From assembly GCA_031273885.1 (NCBI GenBank), contig JAISRA010000138.1, forward strand, positions 1 through 10,742: 10,742 nt of DNA, in the 5' to 3' direction. The translations under genes and the position numbers were made by a program. Below, one piece after another: positions 1 through 6,224 of the stretch. How positions within the stretch are numbered: position 1 is the stretch's first letter; the number at the start of each line of letters is the position of its first letter. The notes beneath the pieces were generated by a model that saw only the letters and a list, made by a program, of their open reading frames with translations, was not told the DNA's origin and searched no databases. Source of the DNA: Endomicrobium sp. (GTDB lineage: Bacteria > Elusimicrobiota > Endomicrobiia > Endomicrobiales > Endomicrobiaceae).

Positions 1-519
1 TACAATAAGTTGCCGTTAATGCTGAGTAAAAGTCTTGAATCTACTGGAACGGAAAAAATATTAAATCTTGAAGAAGTTTTGAAATACATACCTCACAGAT
101 ATCCATTTTTGATGATAGATAAAGTAAAAATGAATTCAGCTGATCCTACAAAAGCAGTAGGTTATAAATGCGTAAGTGGTAATGAAAGCTTTTTTCAAGG
201 GCATTTCCCAAACGCGCCTATAATGCCAGGAGTTTTAATTGTTGAAGCGATGGCTCAGACATCGTGCGTTATGTTTCTTTCAAGACCTGAAATGAAAGGA
301 TGTCTTGCTTATTTTATATCTATAAATAAAGTGAAGTTTCGCAGAATTGTAAAACCCGGTGATGTTCTTGAATTGCGTGTGGAAATTATAAAAGACAGTG
401 GTAGGCGTGGAAAAATGAAGGGTGAAGCTTATGTTGACAGAAAATTAACAACTGAAGCTGAATTTATGTTTATCATTGTAGATAAGGAGCAATATGATAC
501 ATCAGACAGCAATAATTGA
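1..519 (+). CDS. fabZ: 3-hydroxyacyl-ACP dehydratase FabZ (5'-partial; possibly C-terminal domain of an LpxC-FabZ fusion)
   Basis: FabZ dehydrates (3R)-hydroxyacyl-ACP to trans-2-enoyl-ACP in cytoplasmic type II fatty acid synthesis. It competes with LpxA for the same hydroxyacyl-ACP pool. The hot-dog fold signature is plain: PHRYPFLMIDKV near the start, then GHFPNAPIMPG with the catalytic His codon at 202-204, and VEAMAQ carrying the catalytic Glu. The frame is open to the first base (YNK precedes the first possible starts, TTG at 10 and ATG at 19), and neither start has a Shine-Dalgarno. The gene may therefore continue upstream. LpxC-FabZ fusions are known in Bacteroidetes and, as I recall, in Elusimicrobiota, and a fusion would fit this operon. 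A stand-alone FabZ starting at 19 (about 166 residues) is also possible, because the region before the domain is only a little longer than in E. coli FabZ. The 3' end overlaps lpxA by 26 bp. Confidence 0.93.
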   Translation, partial: YNKLPLMLSKSLESTGTEKILNLEEVLKYIPHRYPFLMIDKVKMNSADPTKAVGYKCVSGNESFFQGHFPNAPIMPGVLIVEAMAQTSCVMFLSRPEMKGCLAYFISINKVKFRRIVKPGDVLELRVEIIKDSGRRGKMKGEAYVDRKLTTEAEFMFIIVDKEQYDTSDSNN

Positions 520-1267
520 TGATGATGCAATTATCGAAGATAATGTAGAGATAGGCCCATATGCAGTTATAGGACATGAAACAACTATAAAAAGTGGTAC
601 AAGAATACATGGACAATGCGTAATTGAGCACGCTGAAATAGGCAGCAACTGCGAGATTTTTAATTTTTCATCGGTTGGTAAACATCCTCAAGATTTAAAA
701 TATAAAGGAGAAAAGACAAAAATTATAGTTGGTGATGGGACTGTTATAAGAGAATGCGTTACATTGAACAGAGGGACTACGGCACTAGGACAAACCGTCA
801 TTGGAAAAAATTGTTTGCTTATGTCGTGCGCGCATATCGCGCATGACTGTATAATAGGGAACGGAGTAATAATTGGCTATTCGACGGGTATTGCCGGACA
901 TGTCGAAATAGGGAATTATGCAATTTTAAGTGCAGGTATAGGCGTTCACCAGTTTTGCAAGATCGGCACGTCCGTAATGATAGGTGCAGGTGCAATGGTT
1001 AGTATGGATATTGTTCCTTATGTAACAGCGCAAGGCGATAGAGCTGTTCTTGCAGGATTAAATCTTATCGGTCTAAAAAGAAGGAAAATAAAACTTTGTG
1101 AAATTGAAGATATAAAATCTGCTTACAAAATATTGTTTATGTCTAAACTAACATTGGAAGATGCAATGTTAAAACTTAAAGATTCACAGTCCACTTACGT
1201 TAAAGATATAACAGCTTTTATAAAAAATTCCCAAAGAGGCATTGCAAGACCGAGAATTGGAAAGTAA
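494..1267 (+). CDS. lpxA: UDP-N-acetylglucosamine O-acyltransferase LpxA, copy 1
   Basis: LpxA carries out the first step of lipid A synthesis: it moves a 3-hydroxyacyl chain from ACP to position 3 of UDP-GlcNAc (or UDP-GlcNAc3N). The 257-residue protein is close to E. coli length. It has a left-handed beta-helix of hexapeptide repeats (IGPYAVIG, IGNGVIIG, VEIGNYAI), then a helical C-terminal domain. Visible motifs are PQDLKY (65-70), AHIAHD with the catalytic-type His117, AGHVEIG with His136, VHQF with His152, GDRA (181-184) and GLKRR (193-197). The position matching E. coli ruler residue Gly173 is Ala165. The start ATG has AAGGAG at 484-489, four bases upstream and inside the fabZ coding region, so translation is probably coupled. 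It is followed 43 bp later by a second lpxA. Catalytic residues are complete, so it should be active; the exact acceptor sugar and chain length cannot be read directly. Confidence 0.97.
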   Translation: MIHQTAIIDDDAIIEDNVEIGPYAVIGHETTIKSGTRIHGQCVIEHAEIGSNCEIFNFSSVGKHPQDLKYKGEKTKIIVGDGTVIRECVTLNRGTTALGQTVIGKNCLLMSCAHIAHDCIIGNGVIIGYSTGIAGHVEIGNYAILSAGIGVHQFCKIGTSVMIGAGAMVSMDIVPYVTAQGDRAVLAGLNLIGLKRRKIKLCEIEDIKSAYKILFMSKLTLEDAMLKLKDSQSTYVKDITAFIKNSQRGIARPRIGK

Positions 1268-1296
1268 TATATGAAATTGATGAACAACGTAAATGC

Positions 1297-1303
1297 AAGA
1301 GAG
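1297..1303 (+). promoter_or_regulatory. Ribosome binding site that fixes the lpxA copy 2 start
   Basis: AAGAGAG lies seven bases before ATG 1311. An in-frame upstream ATG at 1293 has no such site and would add six residues (MQESFI) before the conserved MIHQTA start shared with copy 1. The site therefore supports 1311 as the true start. Confidence 0.6.
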
Positions 1304-1310
1304 CTTTATT

Positions 1311-2117
1311 ATGATACATCAGACTGCTGCAATTGATAAGACAGCTGTTATAGGAGATAATGTACAAATCGGCGCTTATACCGTAATAGGGAAAGACGTT
1401 GTAATTGGCGACGGTACAGTAATAGGCTCAAACGCTTATGTTGAATATGCTGAAATAGGTAAAAACTGTAAAATTTACAATTCAGTATCAATTGGCACAC
1501 CACCTCAGGATTTGGGTTATAATAATGAGCCTTCAAAAGTTTATGTTGGTGGTGGTACTACGGTCAGAGAATTCGTAACTTTTAACAGAGGTACAAAAAA
1601 AACCGGTAAAACCATAATAGGTAAGAATTGTTATTTCATGATATCGTCGCATGTGGCACATGATTGCTGTATTGGCAATAATGTTATTATGGCAAATTGT
1701 TCTGCGGCGGCTGGGCATGTTGAAATAGGAGAAGGTTCTTTTATAAGCGGGCTTGTTGGTATTCATCAGTTTACAAAAGTTGGCAAGGGTACAATGGCAG
1801 GAGTTGGTTCTGTTGTTACTATGGATATAATCCCGTACGCTTTGTGCACAGGGGACAGAGCAAGACTTGTTGGTTTAAATTTAGTTGGTATGAAAAGAAA
1901 AAAAATATCGCTTGAAGAAATTAATGCTATAAAAGACGCTTACCATGTACTTTTTATGTCAAAGCTTTTGCTTAAAGATGCCTTGATAGAGATAGAAAGT
2001 AGTAAGTCTATTTGTGTGCAGGAAATAGTGAATTTTATAAAGAATTCCAAAAGAGGAATAGCGCGACCTGAGCGAATAATAAAGAGTAAAGAGAAAAATA
2101 TTAAATGGAAGATATAG
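1311..2117 (+). CDS. lpxA: LpxA paralogue, copy 2 (UDP-GlcNAc/GlcNAc3N acyltransferase)
   Basis: This is a second complete LpxA-type acyltransferase of 268 residues, placed in tandem after copy 1. The two align without a gap over 257 positions with 139 identities by hand count (about 54%), so the duplication is old or the copies have separate origins. The beta-helix repeats and active-site set are kept: SHVAHD with His117, AGHVEIG with His136, IHQF with His152 and GDRA. Two substrate-region differences stand out. The motif PQDLGY has Gly69 where copy 1 and E. coli (Lys76) have Lys. The ruler position (E. coli Gly173) is Val165, against Ala165 in copy 1. A bulkier residue there shortens the acyl chain in characterised LpxA enzymes. 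The C-terminus runs about eleven residues past that of copy 1 (IIKSKEKNIKWKI tail) and overlaps lpxI by 13 bp. Acyltransferase family is certain; the division of labour is inference. Confidence 0.94.
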   Translation: MIHQTAAIDKTAVIGDNVQIGAYTVIGKDVVIGDGTVIGSNAYVEYAEIGKNCKIYNSVSIGTPPQDLGYNNEPSKVYVGGGTTVREFVTFNRGTKKTGKTIIGKNCYFMISSHVAHDCCIGNNVIMANCSAAAGHVEIGEGSFISGLVGIHQFTKVGKGTMAGVGSVVTMDIIPYALCTGDRARLVGLNLVGMKRKKISLEEINAIKDAYHVLFMSKLLLKDALIEIESSKSICVQEIVNFIKNSKRGIARPERIIKSKEKNIKWKI

Positions 2118-2905
2118 GACTTATCGCTGGGAACAATAGATTTCCTTTTTTGGTTGCCGAAGAGATAAAAAGAAGTGGCAATAAAGTTATTTGTATTGCA
2201 TTAAAAGAAGAAGCGGATTCCGAGTTATGGAAAATTTGTGACAAAATTTATTGGATTTCTGTCGGAAGATTCCAGAAAATCATAGATGCCCTAAAAAGTG
2301 AAAAAGTAAAAACTGTTATTATGGCAGGGCAAGTAAAACATGTTACAATTTATTCTGCAATAGGTATGGATTGGCGAGCGATAAAGGTGATGGGGGGTGT
2401 GATTAATAAAAAAGCAGATACTATTTTAAAAACTATTGCTAGCGAGTTTGAAAAAGACGGAATGAGTTTAATCCCGTCACATACCTACCTAAAGCATTTG
2501 CTTGCTCCAAGAGGTTTGATTTCGGGCAAAAAACTTTCTACAAGTGAGAGTAAAGATGTTGAATTTGGATATAAAATAGCGAAAAGCATTTCTGGTTTTG
2601 ATATTGGACAAACGGTTGTTGTAAAAGATAAGTCTGTCCTTGCAGTTGAGTCGGTAGAAGGCACCGATGAATGTATTAAGCGTGCATACAAACTTGGTGG
2701 AGAAAATTCTATAGCTGTTAAGGTTGCAAAACCAAATCAAGATTTCAGATTTGACGTACCTGTAGTAGGCGTTAATACAATCGACATTCTGGAAGAAAAT
2801 AAAGTTAGGGCAATGGCAATAGAGGCTGAAGCGACATTAATATTGGATAAAAATGAAGTTGTGGAAAAAGCAAAAAAAGCCGGTGTAACTATGATTGGAA
2901 TATAA
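2105..2905 (+). CDS. lpxI: UDP-2,3-diacylglucosamine pyrophosphatase LpxI (DUF1009)
   Basis: LpxI hydrolyses UDP-2,3-diacylglucosamine to 2,3-diacylglucosamine 1-phosphate (lipid X) and UMP. It replaces LpxH in bacteria such as Caulobacter. The 266-residue protein has the family features: an N-terminal start GLIAGNNRFPFLVAEE (5-20), the MAGQVKH segment (73-79), a C-terminal half with AVESVEGTDE (180-189), and QDFRFDVPVVG (212-222), which matches the DxRFDxP motif holding the conserved acidic residue of the active site. ATG 2105 lies inside the end of lpxA copy 2, with AAAGAG at 2088-2093 upstream at a rather long 11-base spacing. Its place between lpxA and lpxB fits the pathway order. The product would feed LpxB together with the remaining UDP-diacyl sugar. 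Identification rests on several motifs over the whole length and is firm. Confidence 0.95.
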   Translation: MEDIGLIAGNNRFPFLVAEEIKRSGNKVICIALKEEADSELWKICDKIYWISVGRFQKIIDALKSEKVKTVIMAGQVKHVTIYSAIGMDWRAIKVMGGVINKKADTILKTIASEFEKDGMSLIPSHTYLKHLLAPRGLISGKKLSTSESKDVEFGYKIAKSISGFDIGQTVVVKDKSVLAVESVEGTDECIKRAYKLGGENSIAVKVAKPNQDFRFDVPVVGVNTIDILEENKVRAMAIEAEATLILDKNEVVEKAKKAGVTMIGI

Positions 2906-2978
2906 TTGCCTGCGTGCTAAAAGTTAATATTTATAATATTATAGCTTATATGTATAATTATATGCAAAAAGAGAAAAA
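2906..2978 (+). promoter_or_regulatory. AT-rich gap with possible internal promoter before the aminotransferase gene
   Basis: This 73-bp gap interrupts an otherwise tight operon. It holds two TATAAT hexamers (2932-2937 and 2953-2958), but neither has a good -35 at 16-18 bp. AAAGAG at 2968-2973, five bases before ATG 2979, is the likely ribosome binding site. An internal promoter is possible, but TATAAT-like words are common by chance in DNA this AT-rich. Confidence 0.25.
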
Positions 2979-4067
2979 ATGATAAGTATGACTTACCCAA
3001 TTATTGGGAAAAGAGAAAGACAGTGTATTAAAGAAGTTTTAGATTCAAGAATTCTTGCAAGTGGTAAATATGTCGCTCAGTTTGAGCAATCTTTTGCAAA
3101 ATATTCAGGGACAAGGTTTGGCATCGCAAATGCAAACGGAACAACTTCTCTTCATACCGCTTTGTTAATGTGTGGCGTTAAAGCTGAAGATAAAGTTGTT
3201 ACAACACCTTTTTCGTTTATAGCAACTTCAAATTCTATTCTTTTCTGCGGTGCCAAGCCTGTTTTTGTAGATATTGATCCTAAAACTTTTAATATAAATC
3301 CTGTTGAGCTTGAACAAATATTGAGAAAAGAAAAAAATGTGAAAGCTGTTCTGATAGTTCATTTGTATGGATTACCTTGCGATATGGATGCAATTCTTAG
3401 ACTTAAGAAGAAATATAAATTTAAACTTATAGAAGATTCTTGCCAGGCACACGGCGCTGAATTTAAAAGTAAAAAAGTAGGGTCTTTTGGAGATGCATCC
3501 GCGTTTTCGTTCTATGCTACGAAAAATATGATGACTGGTGAAGGTGGAATTATTCTTACAAATGATACTAGAGCTAATAAATTTGGAAGGCAAATTATAA
3601 ATCACGGCAGAAACGGACATTGTACGCATACTATTCTTGGGTATAATTATAGACTTACCAATCTTGCCGCGGCAATAGGGATAGCTCAGCTTGAACAGCT
3701 TGAAGATTGGATTGCAAAAAGAATTGCAAATGCTAAAAAATATAACGAAGCTCTTAAAGATTTGGATTTTTTGCAAATACCTTTTGTTCCAAAAAATTAT
3801 AAGCATGTTTTTCATCAGTATACTGTAAGAATTGCAGCAAAAGAAAAGAGAAAATTTATTAAATATCTTGCAAAAAACGGGGTAGGCAGTGGAATTTACT
3901 ATAATTCTGTAATATATAAGCAGCCGTTTTATAAACAGTTAGGATATAGGGTGGGTTTATGCAAAAATGCTGAAAAGATCGCTCGAGAAGTATTGTCTCT
4001 TCCGGTGCATCCTTCTCTTACGAAAACCGATACCGATAAAATAATTGAAGTAATAAAAGGTTATTAA
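2979..4067 (+). CDS. DegT/DnrJ/EryC1/StrS-family PLP-dependent sugar aminotransferase, GnnB-like
   Basis: This is a fold-type I aminotransferase of the family that aminates nucleotide-linked keto-sugars. Seen in the 362 residues: NANGTTSLHTAL (51-62), which binds the cofactor phosphate; TPFSFIATSN (76-85); IEDSCQAHGA (151-160) with Asp153, expected to hold the PLP ring nitrogen; and FSFYATKNMMTGEGG (176-190) with Lys182 as the Schiff-base lysine. No key residue is missing. It is followed after 2 bp by an NAD-type sugar dehydrogenase, and the pair sits between lpxI and lpxB. In Acidithiobacillus ferrooxidans and Leptospira, GnnA (dehydrogenase) and GnnB (aminotransferase) make UDP-GlcNAc3N, and in A. 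ferrooxidans they lie between lpxA and lpxB. The inferred reaction is therefore transfer of an amino group, probably from glutamate, to UDP-3-keto-GlcNAc. The broad family is certain; the GnnB role is context-based, and an O-antigen amino-sugar role is the alternative. Confidence 0.9.
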   Translation: MISMTYPIIGKRERQCIKEVLDSRILASGKYVAQFEQSFAKYSGTRFGIANANGTTSLHTALLMCGVKAEDKVVTTPFSFIATSNSILFCGAKPVFVDIDPKTFNINPVELEQILRKEKNVKAVLIVHLYGLPCDMDAILRLKKKYKFKLIEDSCQAHGAEFKSKKVGSFGDASAFSFYATKNMMTGEGGIILTNDTRANKFGRQIINHGRNGHCTHTILGYNYRLTNLAAAIGIAQLEQLEDWIAKRIANAKKYNEALKDLDFLQIPFVPKNYKHVFHQYTVRIAAKEKRKFIKYLAKNGVGSGIYYNSVIYKQPFYKQLGYRVGLCKNAEKIAREVLSLPVHPSLTKTDTDKIIEVIKGY

Positions 4068-4069
4068 AA

Positions 4070-5005
4070 ATGGGCATAAGGACAGCCGTAATTGGAGTAG
4101 GTTCTTTAGGTCAGTATCATGCAAGAATTTTGGCTCGACATTCTAATTCTAAATTAGAATTTGTTGTTGATACGGATAAAAAAAGAGCTGAAAAGATCGC
4201 AGAAGTAAATAAAACAAATTATTTAACAGATTTTAACGAGCTTATAGGAAAAGTTGATGCAGTCGTAATTTCTGTACCGACACATTATCATTACAAGATT
4301 GCAAAGCCTCTTTTGCAAAGTGGAATACATTGTCTTGTTGAAAAACCTTTTACTTTAAGTGTTAAAGAAGCACAAATACTTATAGAAATAGCAAAAGTTG
4401 GAAATTTGGTTTTACAGGTTGGACATGTTGAGAGATTTAACCCAGCAGTAATTGCTGCAGCTCCGTTTGTAAACGGTCCAAAGTTTATAGAAGTTAGCAG
4501 ATTAGGCCCTTATGATCCGAGAATTAATCACGTCGGTGTGGTGCTGGATTTAATGATACACGATTTAGATATTTTATTTTTTCTTGTAAGGGATAAAGTT
4601 GTTTCTTTTGAAGCCCACGGCGCAAAAATACTTTCTGACACTGAAGATATTGCAAAGGTCAGATTAAAATATGCAAATGGTTGTATAGCGGATGTTTCTG
4701 CAAGCAGAGTTTCAATGGAAAAATATAGAAAAATAAGAATTTTTCAACCTGATAGTTATATTTCTATAGATTATGCCGGAAAAAATCTTAAAGTTTATGC
4801 AAAAAAAAATGGAAAAGAAAAAATAACTTCTCTTCTTGATATAGATATAAAAAAACCTAAACTGCCATCAAACGAACCTCTTTTTTATGAACTTGATAAT
4901 TATTTAACCAACGTAATTGAAGGTAAAAAACCTATTGTTTCTGGTGAACAAGGAAGAGATGCCGTGGAACTTGCTATTAATATTCTAAAAAACATGGCTT
5001 TTTGA
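4070..5005 (+). CDS. Gfo/Idh/MocA-family sugar oxidoreductase, GnnA-like
   Basis: This cytoplasmic NAD(P)-dependent dehydrogenase has 311 residues. The N-terminal Rossmann fold shows GVGSLG (9-14) and an acidic residue after strand two (VVDTD, 32-36), which favours NAD over NADP. VEKPFTL (90-96) carries the conserved Lys92 of the EKP motif. LDLMIHDLDI (159-168) supplies the Asp/His catalytic region of the C-terminal domain, typical of family members acting on sugars. ATG 4070 is 2 bp after the aminotransferase stop, with AAAAGG at 4055-4060 as Shine-Dalgarno, so the two genes are almost surely co-translated. By comparison with GnnA, the inferred reaction is oxidation of the 3-hydroxyl of UDP-GlcNAc to a ketone, which the neighbouring aminotransferase then aminates. 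Family assignment is firm; substrate is inferred from the lipid A operon. Gfo/Idh/MocA genes also occur alone in lpx clusters of other phyla. Confidence 0.9.
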   Translation: MGIRTAVIGVGSLGQYHARILARHSNSKLEFVVDTDKKRAEKIAEVNKTNYLTDFNELIGKVDAVVISVPTHYHYKIAKPLLQSGIHCLVEKPFTLSVKEAQILIEIAKVGNLVLQVGHVERFNPAVIAAAPFVNGPKFIEVSRLGPYDPRINHVGVVLDLMIHDLDILFFLVRDKVVSFEAHGAKILSDTEDIAKVRLKYANGCIADVSASRVSMEKYRKIRIFQPDSYISIDYAGKNLKVYAKKNGKEKITSLLDIDIKKPKLPSNEPLFYELDNYLTNVIEGKKPIVSGEQGRDAVELAINILKNMAF

Positions 5006-5023
5006 TGAAACATGTAATTAAAA

Positions 5024-5054
5024 TTGAAATAATGCAATAAATATTGGCTATTAT
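5024..5054 (+). promoter_or_regulatory. Candidate promoter in the 136-bp gap before lpxB
   Basis: TTGAAA (5024-5029) and TATTAT (5049-5054) each match the sigma-70 consensus at five of six bases, but their 19-bp spacing is longer than ideal. The gap from 5006 to 5141 is unusually long for this operon and shows no gene. If real, this would give lpxB its own transcript. Confidence 0.25.
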
Positions 5055-5141
5055 GTTCAAATGACTGTATCTGGGATTTGTGTTGTCTGTTGTTTTTATG
5101 TCAAACAAAGTTTTTAATTACAAAGAAAAGATAAGATAATA

Positions 5142-6224
5142 ATGATAAATAATAAGATATTCGTTTCTGCTGGCGATTTGTCGGGTGAGATACATGCCTC
5201 AAATCTAGTAAAAGAGATAAAAAACATCAATCCTTTGTGCCGTATTTCCGCAGTTGGTGGTAATAATTTGAAATCCATAGCTGATGATTTCCTTGAAGAT
5301 ATAGTAAATATACATGCTTTCGGATTTTTACCTATAAAACAAATAGTTTATTTAAAAAAAGTTTTTAAAAAAATAGAAAACCATTTTAGTAAAGACCGGC
5401 CTGATAAGATTATACTTGTTGATTATTACGGATTCAATATATATATTGCAAGGTTTGCAAAAAAAATAAATATTCCAGTTTATTATTATATTAGTCCTCA
5501 AGTTTGGGCATCTCGTAGTGGAAGAATAAAAAAACTGGCTGCTACTGTAAAGAAAATGCTTGTTATTCTGCCTTTTGAGGAAAAATTGTATAAAGATAAC
5601 GGCATTGATGCAGTTTTTGTTGGCAATCCTTTGATAGACAGAGTGCCTGAAAAACAAAAAATCGATATATTAAATCCTCCTCCTATTATTGGATTATTTC
5701 CGGGCAGCAGAAAGAGTGCGATTAAACGCCATATGCCGATAATTATTGAAACTGCGAAAATACTTAAAGAAAAAATAAATGCAAAATTTATAATATTTAG
5801 CACCACAGATGCTGAGTTTAATTATAATTTACCTAAATATATTGATTTAGATATTTCAGGTAGTTTTGAAAAAAGAAAAACTGTTGATTTTGCAATTTGT
5901 TCATCAGGTACTGTCAGCCTTGAAAATGCTTTAATGGGTATCCCGATGGTTGTAATGTACAAATTGTCATATTTTAATTATTTTTTGATAAGAGCGATTA
6001 TAAAAATAAAATATATATCTATAGTAAATATCCTAGCGAATAAAGCCATTGTGCCTGAATTTATACAGTTTGACGCAAATTCTAGTAAAATCGCCTTATC
6101 AGTAATAAAACAGTTAAAACCAGAAAAATACATGCCAAAAGTCAAAGAACTTCTTTTATTTAGGGATATGCTTGGAATAATTGGTGTAAGTAAAAGAGCA
6201 GCTGAAATTATTTTAAATGATTAA
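5142..6224 (+). CDS. lpxB: Lipid-A-disaccharide synthase LpxB
   Basis: LpxB is a membrane-associated GT-B glycosyltransferase (family GT19). It joins UDP-2,3-diacylglucosamine to lipid X, giving the beta-1,6 disaccharide of lipid A and UDP. The 360 residues are somewhat shorter than E. coli LpxB (about 382). Motifs in order: SAGDLSGEIHAS (9-20), the N-terminal nucleotide-sugar loop; LVDYYGFN (92-99) with the conserved Asp94; ISPQVWASR (117-125); GLFPGSRKS (184-192); CSSGTVSLENALMGIPMVV (253-271), the donor-binding region; and NILANKAIVPEF (296-307). The acidic pair in the first motif is GD..GE, where most LpxB proteins have GE.SGD; this conservative swap should not abolish function. The ATG has only a weak purine-rich upstream tract (AAGATAAGATAATA). 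It is the last recognisable gene of the lipid A cluster. Confidence 0.96.
   Translation: MINNKIFVSAGDLSGEIHASNLVKEIKNINPLCRISAVGGNNLKSIADDFLEDIVNIHAFGFLPIKQIVYLKKVFKKIENHFSKDRPDKIILVDYYGFNIYIARFAKKINIPVYYYISPQVWASRSGRIKKLAATVKKMLVILPFEEKLYKDNGIDAVFVGNPLIDRVPEKQKIDILNPPPIIGLFPGSRKSAIKRHMPIIIETAKILKEKINAKFIIFSTTDAEFNYNLPKYIDLDISGSFEKRKTVDFAICSSGTVSLENALMGIPMVVMYKLSYFNYFLIRAIIKIKYISIVNILANKAIVPEFIQFDANSSKIALSVIKQLKPEKYMPKVKELLLFRDMLGIIGVSKRAAEIILND

Noticed and set aside
1293..1310. ATG 1293 as the start of lpxA copy 2
   Set aside because: The better-spaced AAGAGAG site and the conserved MIHQTA start both point to ATG 1311.
3372..3815. A 147-codon open frame antisense to the aminotransferase gene
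   Set aside because: It lies wholly inside a conserved gene with intact motifs, has no ribosome site or family features, and is rich in F/I/S as expected from the complement of Lys/Glu-rich coding DNA.
5352..5806. Two antisense open frames of about 100 codons within lpxB
   Set aside because: They are low-complexity complements of lpxB codons with no recognisable domain or start signal.
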